Assembly: GCF_000320405.1 (NCBI RefSeq)
Contig: NZ_KB291697.1
Span: 46,706-101,795 of the forward strand
Reading direction: 5' to 3'
Length of the DNA stretch: 55,090 nucleotides
Source of the DNA: Clostridium celatum DSM 1785
Lineage (GTDB): Bacteria; Bacillota; Clostridia; Clostridiales; Clostridiaceae
The notes beneath the pieces are model-generated. The model was given only the letters and a program-made list of their open reading frames with translations, had not been told where the DNA came from and ran no database searches. The position numbers and the translations under genes were made by a program. Of the stretch, positions 46,278-54,865 are shown piece after piece (positions within the stretch are counted from its first letter, which is position 1; each line of letters opens with the position of its first letter).

Positions 46278-46290
46278 AAATACTTACTCC

Positions 46291-48216
46291 TTAGTTAAAT
46301 TGCATTGCTCCTAAAGTAAACCCTAAGCAATCATATTCTAATTCTTTAAATATTTTATTACATTGTTCTAAATTGCTAATTGCCTTTTTATATGAAGATA
46401 TTACAGTTTTTAATGTATGATTATCATAATGGCAACCTTCAATTCTAAAAGCTTTAGCACCTAAATTAGCTAACTCTTTTAAAATTGGCATATAACATAA
46501 TTCTTTAGATAATAACATATGATTTTTCCCAGTATTATCTCTATAAACTGGATGCTCATTTCCCTTATCATCTATTAATAATAAAACTTTCTTATCATTA
46601 AACTTTCTATCAACCACTCCACTTGGATTAATAACATTTGTATTTTCGTATAAATCATGACTCATATACATTACTACCGGTGAACCATTTACTATAATTT
46701 CTAAATCTAACTCTGAGTTTAATAAGCTATCTTTGGTGTTATTAACTGGAGATTCACATGATAATGTAGCCATTTCTAGCCCTAAATTTTTATAAAAATT
46801 AGCAGATAAAGCATTATAAATATTTAGTGAATAATCTCCTACAAGTTCTAACCCTAAGTCTTTAAACTTACTTATTGCACCTAAATTAGTAACTAATAAA
46901 CCATCTATTCCTAAATCATTATTCCTTAATAAATGATTGTATTTTGAAAAATCATCTTCAAACATCATTCTTGGTAAACCTAGATATATTTTTGAATTCT
47001 TTTTAGATTTTGTAATATTAATTATCTCTTCTTTAGTAAATGGAGCGTCAGGCTCAAACACTTCTCCTGAAAGATATATTTTATCTACACCTTCATTAAT
47101 TGCTAACATAGCTGCTTCATAATTATTTACCTTAACTGTTAATTCTGGCTTATTTATCTTTCCTTCATCTAAGCTTAAAATATCCTTTATTTCCGAAACT
47201 CTTTCTTCTTTAATATCAAATTCATCTACTGGATTACTAAACACTTTTCCTGTACTGTAAAACTTTCCAGTTCCTTCATAACGTTCATTTATATTAGACA
47301 GCCCCGGATTACCAAAAGCATAAGCTGTTGAAAAGTCTCTTTTTCTATTTTCAAATAATTCTTTAGCATGCTTTTTTCTATTATAAGAAATCGGATCATC
47401 TATATATCTATCAATGGCATCGCTATAATAGTTAATTAAATCTACCAAGTAAGATGCATCTCTCATTCTTCCTTCAATCTTAAAAGATACAACTCCAGCT
47501 TCTATAAGTTCTGGAATATGCTCGTACATATACATATCTTTAACTGCCATAGGGAAAGTGGTATCATACTGTTGACCCTCTTTGTTAATTTTATATCCCC
47601 AACGACATGGTTTCATGCATAATCCTCTATTGCCACTTTTACCAAATAAGATTCCACTATAAAGACATTGAGCTCCATGAGCTACACACATATCTCCATG
47701 AACAAAATACTCAAACTCCATATTTGTTCTTACCGAAAACTGCTTTATAGTTTTTAAATCTATATCTCTAGAAGTTACTACTCTTGTAACTCCTAATTCT
47801 TCTAAAGCTTTTATAGTTTCAAAGTTATGTACATTCATCATTACTGATGAGTGAATGTTTAAATTTAATCCTAAAGTTCTAATTAAATCAATTACACTCA
47901 TATCTTGTACTATTAAAGCATCTGGACCTAGTTTTTCTAAATATCTAAGATAATCCTCTGCTTGAGTTAAATCATATGAGCTTAAAAGATTATTTACTGT
48001 TATGTATATTTTCTTTTTTAAAGAATGAGCTATTTTTATCGCTTCTTCTAATTCTTCATTAGTAAAATTAAAATCTTTTCTATGCATACGCATATTAAAA
48101 ATCTTTCCACCTAAATAAACAGCATCTGCTCCACTATGTATTACTTCTTTAAAAATTTCAAAATTTCCAACTGGAGCTAGTAATTCAACCGCTTGATTAT
48201 TAAAATACCTACTCAT
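46291..48216 (-). CDS. double-domain peptidase-U32 family protein (iron-sulfur, possible hydroxylase)
   Basis: The first half (1-330) is a classic U32 TIM-barrel domain: ELLAPVGNFEIFKEVIHSGADAV, YITVNNLLS, then VHGDMCVAHGAQC and GLCMKPCRWGYK with Cys177, Cys184, Cys200 and Cys204, the four-cysteine cluster site, and SFKIEGRMRDASYLVDLI. The second half (about 350-640) looks like a second, degenerate U32 barrel (PELTVKVNNYEAAMLAINEG ... IEGCHYDNHTLKTVISSYKKA) lacking that cysteine set. Known relatives (UbiU/UbiV, RlhA, TrhP) hydroxylate quinone rings or RNA without oxygen. Position between prenyl synthase and ubiD makes a quinone role worth testing; RNA modification is equally plausible. Confidence 0.8.
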   Translation of the reverse strand: MSRYFNNQAVELLAPVGNFEIFKEVIHSGADAVYLGGKIFNMRMHRKDFNFTNEELEEAIKIAHSLKKKIYITVNNLLSSYDLTQAEDYLRYLEKLGPDALIVQDMSVIDLIRTLGLNLNIHSSVMMNVHNFETIKALEELGVTRVVTSRDIDLKTIKQFSVRTNMEFEYFVHGDMCVAHGAQCLYSGILFGKSGNRGLCMKPCRWGYKINKEGQQYDTTFPMAVKDMYMYEHIPELIEAGVVSFKIEGRMRDASYLVDLINYYSDAIDRYIDDPISYNRKKHAKELFENRKRDFSTAYAFGNPGLSNINERYEGTGKFYSTGKVFSNPVDEFDIKEERVSEIKDILSLDEGKINKPELTVKVNNYEAAMLAINEGVDKIYLSGEVFEPDAPFTKEEIINITKSKKNSKIYLGLPRMMFEDDFSKYNHLLRNNDLGIDGLLVTNLGAISKFKDLGLELVGDYSLNIYNALSANFYKNLGLEMATLSCESPVNNTKDSLLNSELDLEIIVNGSPVVMYMSHDLYENTNVINPSGVVDRKFNDKKVLLLIDDKGNEHPVYRDNTGKNHMLLSKELCYMPILKELANLGAKAFRIEGCHYDNHTLKTVISSYKKAISNLEQCNKIFKELEYDCLGFTLGAMQFN

Positions 48217-48291
48217 ATATTTTTCCCTCCTTACTTGTTAGAATATCGTACTCTCAATAAATATAAGAGATTTACTCTATTCTTTTTCTAA

Positions 48292-49257
48292 TTAATATGC
48301 TCTATCTAATAACATCTTAGCTATATCTAATAATATCTCTCTATATTCATTTTCTGGTAATGATTTGATTTGTTTGTAAGCCTTATTAGTATATTTATGA
48401 GCAATACTTCTAGCTTTCTCTACGCCATCATATTTATTAATTAAACTAATAATCTCAGTTATATCTTCATTACTATATTCATCTTTTTGTAATAATTCAA
48501 CTAAATCCTTTGGTTTATTTTCAAGAGCTAGTATTAATGGTAATGTGTAAATTCCTTGCTTTAAATCATTAGCTGAATTTTTTCCTATCCCTTCATCACT
48601 TCCAGTATAATCTAGTACATCATCTATTACTTGGAAAGCCATTCCTAAGTTATGTCCTATTTCCCAGAATAATCTGGCCATTTTTTTACTACATCCACTT
48701 TCTGATGCTCCTATATAAAGACTTAAAGAAAATAATTCAGCAGTCTTTCCTGATATTCTCTTTAAATATTTTTTAACTGAAACATTTTTATCAAATCTAG
48801 AATTTAGTTGATCTATTTCACTCATACAAATTCTAGACATAGACATTGTATCTACTTTAACAGTACTTTTTGATGCTATTTGGGCAAGTATTTTAAAACA
48901 TATGCAAAATAAATAATCTCCTATATATACTGCATAATTCTTTCCATACTTTGATTGAACTGTTTCTTTTCCTCTTCTTAATGTAGCTTCATCAATTATA
49001 TCATCATGAACTAATGTAGCCATATGGAACATTTCAACCACTGCTCCTAAAGCCCTTGCTTTTTCCTTATCATAGTTTCCAAATTTAGATGATAATATCA
49101 CGAAAGAAGGTCTAAGCATTTTACCTCCTGAATGAAGTAATTCTATTATAGATCCTTCCACAATTTTATCTCTACATTTTGCATTCTTTTCTATTATATT
49201 TACTACACCTTGTATCTCTTTATCTATCTCAGGGTATTTATTCCAAAAGTTCTTCAT
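48292..49257 (-). CDS. long-chain polyprenyl diphosphate synthase (DmkB role)
   Basis: 321 residues with both aspartate-rich motifs, LVHDDIIDEATLRRGKETV and VIDDVLDYTGSDEGIGK, plus GGKMLRPSFVIL. It belongs to the HepT/IspB group, which makes the C30-C45 tail of menaquinones; the residue before the first motif (ATLVHDDIID, FHM upstream) suits a long product, but chain length cannot be given. I place the start at ATG 49257 because AAGGAGG lies inside the longer frame start at 49278. Between ndh2 and the U32 gene in one run. Confidence 0.9.
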   Translation of the reverse strand: MKNFWNKYPEIDKEIQGVVNIIEKNAKCRDKIVEGSIIELLHSGGKMLRPSFVILSSKFGNYDKEKARALGAVVEMFHMATLVHDDIIDEATLRRGKETVQSKYGKNYAVYIGDYLFCICFKILAQIASKSTVKVDTMSMSRICMSEIDQLNSRFDKNVSVKKYLKRISGKTAELFSLSLYIGASESGCSKKMARLFWEIGHNLGMAFQVIDDVLDYTGSDEGIGKNSANDLKQGIYTLPLILALENKPKDLVELLQKDEYSNEDITEIISLINKYDGVEKARSIAHKYTNKAYKQIKSLPENEYREILLDIAKMLLDRAY

Positions 49258-49362
49258 TTTTACCCTCCTTATTTTCACTCTTTTTCGCTATTATCTTCTG
49301 TTTACTTAGTTTTTTAATATATTATATACATAATATTCTATTTTATCCTTAACAATATTTTT

Positions 49363-49386
49363 GCCAGGTTCCATAAGAAACCTGGC
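49363..49386. other. short GC-rich stem-loop between ndh2 and the prenyl synthase gene
   Basis: GCCAGGTT (49363-49370) with AACCTGGC (49379-49386), an 8-bp stem, 24 bases past the ndh2 stop. No T run follows on the minus strand, so it is not a standard terminator. It may protect the ndh2 message 3' end after processing. Confidence 0.5.
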
Positions 49387-49409
49387 TAAAATATTAATTA
49401 TAGTATTTA

Positions 49410-51302
49410 TTATGCTTCTGTAACACCGTGTACTTCATATATTGGAGTTCTCTTTCCAATCCAGAACTCTTTAACAACCCTATGTATCCATGGAATTACA
49501 TAGTAATCTAATCCAAATGTTCTACCTGCACCACTCATTAAAGCAATTGATCCAAAGAAATACCATAAAATATCCCATCCAGCCATTGCTGATAATACAA
49601 AGTTACAAACCATAAATGCTGATGCAGCACTTGCTAAGAATGTAAATAAACCAACTATTAAAGCTAGTCCCATTCCAATTTCCATTATAACAACCATTGT
49701 TTGGAATAATGTTGCCATTTCTGGAGTTGGTATCATTATTTGCATTATTGCTTCGTAGAATTTAGGCATTTTTGAAAGGATCGGAGTTGCATATTCAGCA
49801 GCACCTTCTACAGCTTCTGATGCCCCAGCTGTTGCATCTTGTAACCAGCTAAATGGCATATTGATATTACCAGTTTTTAACCAGCTATCTGAACCTATAG
49901 CAAGCTTAACTTTATCAAATTCAAAATTAGTTATAGCATGTAAGTTTGATTCATATAACTTTTCACCAAATAACTTCTTAAGCCCTTCTATTAACCATAA
50001 GCATCCTATAAATACTCTTAAAGGAACTAACCATAGTCTATTTCCTTTAGAAGATAAGTGTCCCCTCATTATAGATCTTCTATCTTTCATTCCAAAGAAT
50101 TCATGTTGTAAATAACAATAAACAGCATTTACATCATTAACACCAAATAAGTAATACATATTTACTAAATGCTTCATAACCATTGCAATAAATCCTGAAA
50201 GTTTAACTCCCATTAAGTTTGCAACACCATATCTACCACCAATTGAAACCATGAATCCATGATAGTTAGACTTAAATGAAGTCTTCTTATCTGAATTATC
50301 AATAGATGCAATTATATTTTTAACAGCTGTAACAGCAGTTTGTTCTGCAGCTTCAACTATTTGTGGATTTGGTCTTCCAGCTTCTTCTTCAAAATAAGCT
50401 ATATCTCCAACAACATAAACGCCTTCCTTACCTACAGCTTCCATATATTCATTAGCTTCAAGTCTTCCAGCTCTTACAGTTTTTAATCCATATTCTTTTG
50501 CTTCTTGATTAGCTTGTACACCACAAGTCCAAATTAAAGTTTGAGTAGCTATTTCTTCTCCACTCTTAAGCTTTATGCTATTTGCTGTTACTTCAACTAT
50601 TGGAGAATCTTTTAATATTTCAACACCATGCTTAGCCATGTATTTTTCTGCTTTATCAGCTTGCTTTCTATCTAACATGTTTAATATAGTAGACATAGCT
50701 TCAACTACTAATAATCTTACTTCACTTTCATCTACTCTATAATCATGTGCTAATTTAGTTTTCCACTCTAGTAATTCACCAGCCATTTCAATACCAGTAA
50801 ATCCTGAACCTGCAACAACAAAAGTAAGCATTTCTTTTCTCTTTGATTCATTGCTTTCATATGAAGCTGCTTTAAATCTATCTTGTATGTGCTTTCTTAT
50901 CTTTAAAGCATCATCAAGAGACCATAAAGTAAATCCATTTTCCTTAACACCTGGTACACCAAAGAATGCTGGTTCACTACCAGTACCTACAATTAAGTAA
51001 TCGTAATCAAATTCACCCTTTGTAGTTTTAACTAATTTGCTATCAGTATCTACATTTTCAATGTAATCCACTACAACATTAACTTTAGTTCTGTGGAATA
51101 TCTTGCTTAATTCAATTTTAACTGATTCCTCTGGAACTCTCCCCCCAGCAACTTCATGTAACTCTGTCATTAATGTGTGGAATGGATTCTTATCTATTAA
51201 AGTAATTTCAACTTCATTATTTTTCTTGTACTTTTTTGCTAACTTTTTAGCAGCATGTACACCGGCATATCCAGCACCTAAAATAACTATTTTTTTAGAC
51301 AT
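49410..51302 (-). CDS. ndh2: type II NADH dehydrogenase with membrane C-terminal domain (Ndh2)
   Basis: Residues 1-420 are a two-nucleotide-site NDH-2: FAD loop ILGAGYAGVHAAKKL, NADH loop VVAGSGFTGIEMAGEL, and GVYVVGD at about 294-300. From about 422 to the end comes a membrane domain of about 200 residues with four helices like DoxX (LVPLRVFIGCLWLIEGLKKLFGEKL ... VIMEIGMGLALIVGLFTFLASAASAFM). The same fused layout and length of about 626 occur in Listeria Ndh2, which passes NADH electrons to the quinone used for extracellular transfer. No proton pumping is expected. GGTGAG precedes the ATG. It opens the dmkB/U32/aminotransferase run. Confidence 0.9.
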   Translation of the reverse strand: MSKKIVILGAGYAGVHAAKKLAKKYKKNNEVEITLIDKNPFHTLMTELHEVAGGRVPEESVKIELSKIFHRTKVNVVVDYIENVDTDSKLVKTTKGEFDYDYLIVGTGSEPAFFGVPGVKENGFTLWSLDDALKIRKHIQDRFKAASYESNESKRKEMLTFVVAGSGFTGIEMAGELLEWKTKLAHDYRVDESEVRLLVVEAMSTILNMLDRKQADKAEKYMAKHGVEILKDSPIVEVTANSIKLKSGEEIATQTLIWTCGVQANQEAKEYGLKTVRAGRLEANEYMEAVGKEGVYVVGDIAYFEEEAGRPNPQIVEAAEQTAVTAVKNIIASIDNSDKKTSFKSNYHGFMVSIGGRYGVANLMGVKLSGFIAMVMKHLVNMYYLFGVNDVNAVYCYLQHEFFGMKDRRSIMRGHLSSKGNRLWLVPLRVFIGCLWLIEGLKKLFGEKLYESNLHAITNFEFDKVKLAIGSDSWLKTGNINMPFSWLQDATAGASEAVEGAAEYATPILSKMPKFYEAIMQIMIPTPEMATLFQTMVVIMEIGMGLALIVGLFTFLASAASAFMVCNFVLSAMAGWDILWYFFGSIALMSGAGRTFGLDYYVIPWIHRVVKEFWIGKRTPIYEVHGVTEA

Positions 51303-51924
51303 TTTTTCTCACCTTTCTTTATTCAATTTTAAACATTTTAAAATTTATATAATAATTTACTAAATATATGATATATTCATTTTAAAAATATGTCTATACC
51401 TCAATTTGGAAATTATATCTATAAAGTGAAAAACTATACTCTTTCTTTATATACATATTTATTTAAAAATTTCTTTAATTCTCTCTTATCCTTGTGATAC
51501 TGTAATTTCTCAACGACCTCTATGTTATTTTTTTAACACTAGCTATTAATTTTACTTATATTGTATTAATATAAAATATATAAAATTCGTATATTTTTTT
51601 CTCAAAGCCTATATTTTATGTAAATTTTATTTTTCATTTCACATAAACTGTATTTTTAATACGTTATTTTTTTAATTTATTTTCTTATAGATAAGGTTTA
51701 CTTATATATCAATTGTTATTGTAAAAAAGATAATCTATCTAACTATCTTTAATCAAATATCTAGTGAAAATGGAAAAATATATTTTCTATTTAATATTAT
51801 TCGAAATAATAATTAGAGGATATATATGAAAAATAGAACTACAAAAAGAGAGCTTATTCAAGATTCTAAATTTAAAACTCCTGAACAAACCCTAAAATAA
51901 ATATTTATAATTCATCTCTAACAC
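51303..51924. other. gene-poor region upstream of ndh2 with a weak Rex-like site
   Basis: 622 AT-rich bases. The ndh2 promoter must lie here on the minus strand; I found no convincing hexamer pair. A symmetric site at 51522-51539 (GTTA, six T, TAAC) matches the Rex consensus TTGTTAANNNNTTAACAA at 11 of 14 positions. A 24-codon frame at 51826 is listed separately. No RNA gene is recognised. Confidence 0.4.
51826..51900 (+). CDS. 24-codon frame with ribosome binding site, probable gene remnant
   Basis: ATG at 51826 follows AGAGGA by 5 bases and the frame reads MKNRTTKRELIQDSKFKTPE to a stop at 51898-51900. The charged, regular sequence looks like the N-terminus of a larger soluble protein that has been cut off. 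No downstream continuation is visible before metA. It may also be chance. Confidence 0.25.
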   Translation: MKNRTTKRELIQDSKFKTPEQTLK

Positions 51925-52854
51925 TTACTTATTATTATAGTGTATGTTTTTCAGATCATATGGGGTACTTTGATATACGCAGTAATTAAGCCAATTTCCA
52001 AAAACTACACTTGCACTTCCTCTCCAGTTGACTATTGGCTCCTTATTTGGGTCATCATCTGGAAAGTAATTTTTAGGAACATCTATTTTCATTCCCTTAT
52101 CTATATCCCTAAAGTATTCTTCTGCTAAAGTATTTCTTTCATACTCTAAATGTCCAGTTATAAAAACTTGTCTATAATCTTTATTTGCAACAATAAATAT
52201 ACCTGCTTCATCAGATTCTGATAGTATATCTAATTCCTTTACTTTTTCAATGTCGTTTCTTTTAACTTCTGTATGTCTTGAATGTGGTGCGTAAAATATA
52301 TCATCTAGGCCTCTCATAAGTTCTGCATTTTTTTTATTTACAACATGCTTAAATATACCAAACATTTTAGATTCTAACCTATACTTAGGTACTCCATAAT
52401 GATATCTTAGTCCTGCTTGTGCCCCCCAACATATATGTAGAGTAGAAAATACATTTTCCTTACTCCACTCCATTATTTCTTTTAATTCTTCCCAATAAAT
52501 CACATCATTAAATTCTAATTGTTCAACTGGAGCCCCTGTTATTACAAATCCGTCAAACTTTTCATTTTTTATATCATCAAAATAACTATAGAATCTTTCC
52601 ATATGCTCTGCTGGTGTATGTTTTCCTCTATAACTTTCTGTTTCTATTAACGTAATTTCAACTTGAAGTGGTGTATTTGATAAATATCTAAGCAACTGAT
52701 TCTCTGTTTGAATCTTTTTAGGCATTAGGTTCAATATTGCAATTTTTAGAGGTCTAATATCTTGTCCTCCTGCTCTTCCATCATTCATTACAAAAATATT
52801 TTCATTTGATAAAACATTAAAAGCTGGTAATTCTCTTGGAATTTTTATTGGCAT
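51925..52854 (-). CDS. metA: homoserine O-acetyltransferase (MetA family)
   Basis: 309 residues aligned position for position with the known MetA numbering: catalytic Cys142 ([10 protein letters not shown]), His235 and Glu237 (ITGHLEYER), and Glu111 in [10 protein letters not shown]. In this family Glu111 marks acetyl-CoA use and Gly111 succinyl-CoA, so acetylation of homoserine is expected despite the succinyltransferase name. It supplies methionine synthesis. AAGGAGGGG precedes the ATG. Single gene, with no S-box or T-box seen in the short leader. Divergent from the adenine deaminase gene. Confidence 0.93.
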   Translation of the reverse strand: MPIKIPRELPAFNVLSNENIFVMNDGRAGGQDIRPLKIAILNLMPKKIQTENQLLRYLSNTPLQVEITLIETESYRGKHTPAEHMERFYSYFDDIKNEKFDGFVITGAPVEQLEFNDVIYWEELKEIMEWSKENVFSTLHICWGAQAGLRYHYGVPKYRLESKMFGIFKHVVNKKNAELMRGLDDIFYAPHSRHTEVKRNDIEKVKELDILSESDEAGIFIVANKDYRQVFITGHLEYERNTLAEEYFRDIDKGMKIDVPKNYFPDDDPNKEPIVNWRGSASVVFGNWLNYCVYQSTPYDLKNIHYNNK

Positions 52855-52964
52855 ATTTTCCCCTCCTTATACGATATATTAAAACATATTTTTCATCTTT
52901 TTAGAATATCTATTACCATAAAATACTAATGTTTGTTGATTTTTTAATTCCCAAAAAATTTCCT

Positions 52965-52993
52965 TTGACACTTAAAATAAATCACCATATAAT
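52965..52993 (+). promoter_or_regulatory. consensus promoter of the adenine deaminase transcript
   Basis: TTGACA (52965-52970), exactly 17 bases, TATAAT (52988-52993): a perfect SigA consensus. Transcription should start near 53000, just before the riboswitch. Confidence 0.9.
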
Positions 52994-53002
52994 GATAAAA
53001 AT

Positions 53003-53121
53003 AACCTTCGTATAAGCTTGGAAATATGGTCCAAGCGTCTCTACAATATCACCGTAAATGATATAACTATGAAGTAAAAAAATCCACGAAGGTTAATAAT
53101 ATTATTTTGAAAAGGTGGATT
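53003..53121 (+). promoter_or_regulatory. guanine-class purine riboswitch with translational expression platform
   Basis: The aptamer (53006-53074) has P1 CTTCGTA (53006-53012) with TATGAAG (53068-53074), the conserved ATATGG, AGCGTCTCTAC and ACCGTAAATGAT blocks, and C53067 at the ligand-pairing position, which gives guanine or hypoxanthine specificity (T would mean adenine). Downstream, AATCCAC (53081-53087) can pair with GTGGATT (53115-53121), masking the binding site AAAGGTGG. A competitor, ACGAAGGTT (53086-53094), is an exact complement of AACCTTCGT (53003-53011), which is the P1 5' strand. Ligand should therefore turn translation off. Confidence 0.92.
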
Positions 53122-53125
53122 ATAC

Positions 53126-54865
53126 ATGGAAAAAGACATACTAATAGCCAATATAAAGGCATCTAATAAAGTAATTCCTTGTGATTTAGTTATAAAAAAC
53201 ATTTCTGTAGTTGATGTATTTCAATGCGACACATTTATTTGTGATGTTGCTGTAAAAAATGGATACATCGTCGGTCTTGGTGAATATTCTGGTAAAATAG
53301 AAATTGATGGTACTAATAAATTTATTTGCCCTGGACTTATTGATTCTCACGCTCATATAGAATCCTCTATGCTTACTCCTAATGAGTATTACAAAGCTGC
53401 ATTAATGCATGGTGTAACATCATTAATTGCAGATCCGCACGAAATAGCAAATGTACTCGGTGTATCTGGAATCAAATTTATGATTGATTCCTCTAAAAAT
53501 ATTCCATTTGATTTTTACTTTATGCTTCCTTCCTGCGTACCAGCTACAAGTTTTGAGAATTCTGGCGCAGTATTAAACAGTAACGATTTAAAACCACTTT
53601 ACTCTGATTCTAATGTTATAGGTCTAGCTGAAGTTATGGATTATCCGGCAGTTGCTAATTGTAACGAAGATATGATAGACAAGCTTTTTGATGCTATATC
53701 AAACAATTACACTATAGATGGACATGGTGCTGGCTTAAATACTCATGCAATTAATGTATATACAACTGCTAATATTAAGACCGATCATGAATGTTGTACT
53801 ACAGATGAATTAATAGAAAAGGTTCGTCGTGGTATGTATGTTTTAATTAGAGAAGGTACCGTTGCTAAAAACTTAAATATATTAAGCAAAGCTACCTCTA
53901 TATTTAATAGTAGGAGACTTTGCCTTTGTACTGATGACAAGCATATTGATGATTTATTTGAAGAAGGCAGTATAGACCATTCTATAAGAATGTTAATTAA
54001 CAATGGAATCAAACCTGAAATTGCTATACAAATGGCAACATTAAATTCAGCTGAGTGTTATAAGCTTAAAAATAAAGGTGCCATTGCTCCTTCATATATT
54101 GCAGATTTTATTATTTTAGATGATTTAAATACCTTTAAGATTAATTCTGTTTATAAAAATGGTAATTTAGTATCATCCTCAAATAAATTAATAAATATTC
54201 CTTCTGACAACAACATAGATGCTACTTTCCATTCATCTTTTAATATTCCTACACTTACAAATGATAGCTTTAAAATAGATATTAAAGATAAGAAAGTATT
54301 AAATGTTATAGAACTTATTCCAAATAAACTTGAAAGTATTCACTTAAAGGTTAATATCAATGAACTAAATATTAAAAATGAATTTACCAGCTTAAATGAT
54401 GATAGGGATCTTTTAAAAATTTCAGTTATAGAAAGACATAAAGGAACTAATAATATTGGTCTTGGAATATTGAAAGGACTAGCTTTAAAATCTGGTGCAA
54501 TTGCAACTACAATTACTCATGACTCTCATAACTTAATTGTTTGTGGAACTAATGATGAAGATATGGTATTTGCAGCAAACGAACTTAAAAATTTAAATGG
54601 TGGCATAATTGTGGTAAAGGATAAAAAAGTAGTATCTCATATAACTCTTGAAATTGCGGGATTAATTACTTCTAAAAAATCAGATGAAGTTATTGAAAAT
54701 TTATCAAAGCTTAATAAAGCAGTATCCTTAGTTGCCCCAAATATTACTTTTAATCCATTTTTAACATTATCATTTTTAGCATTACCTGTTATACCTGATA
54801 TAAAAATTACAGATAAAGGATTATTTGATGTAAAGAACTTTAAGTTCATAGATGTTTGTGAATAA
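53126..54865 (+). CDS. ade: adenine deaminase
   Basis: An amidohydrolase of 579 residues that turns adenine into hypoxanthine and ammonia. Motifs: FICPGLIDSHAHIESSML (metal His pair), ADPHEIANVLG, IDGHGAG, REGTVAKNLN, CTDDKHIDDL, and the C-terminal adenine-deaminase domain with VIERHKGTNNIGLGILKGLALKSGAIATT. Normal family length. AAAGGTGG lies 7 bases before the ATG and is under riboswitch control. Purine salvage: hypoxanthine, its product, is a ligand of guanine-class riboswitches, so the gene would be shut off by its own product. Confidence 0.95.
   Translation: MEKDILIANIKASNKVIPCDLVIKNISVVDVFQCDTFICDVAVKNGYIVGLGEYSGKIEIDGTNKFICPGLIDSHAHIESSMLTPNEYYKAALMHGVTSLIADPHEIANVLGVSGIKFMIDSSKNIPFDFYFMLPSCVPATSFENSGAVLNSNDLKPLYSDSNVIGLAEVMDYPAVANCNEDMIDKLFDAISNNYTIDGHGAGLNTHAINVYTTANIKTDHECCTTDELIEKVRRGMYVLIREGTVAKNLNILSKATSIFNSRRLCLCTDDKHIDDLFEEGSIDHSIRMLINNGIKPEIAIQMATLNSAECYKLKNKGAIAPSYIADFIILDDLNTFKINSVYKNGNLVSSSNKLINIPSDNNIDATFHSSFNIPTLTNDSFKIDIKDKKVLNVIELIPNKLESIHLKVNINELNIKNEFTSLNDDRDLLKISVIERHKGTNNIGLGILKGLALKSGAIATTITHDSHNLIVCGTNDEDMVFAANELKNLNGGIIVVKDKKVVSHITLEIAGLITSKKSDEVIENLSKLNKAVSLVAPNITFNPFLTLSFLALPVIPDIKITDKGLFDVKNFKFIDVCE

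Noticed and set aside
52855..52964. S-box or T-box ahead of metA
   Set aside because: The gap is about 110 bases and shows none of the conserved elements of either leader.
53785..54012. Minus-strand frame inside ade
   Set aside because: Shadow of the strongly supported adenine deaminase frame.
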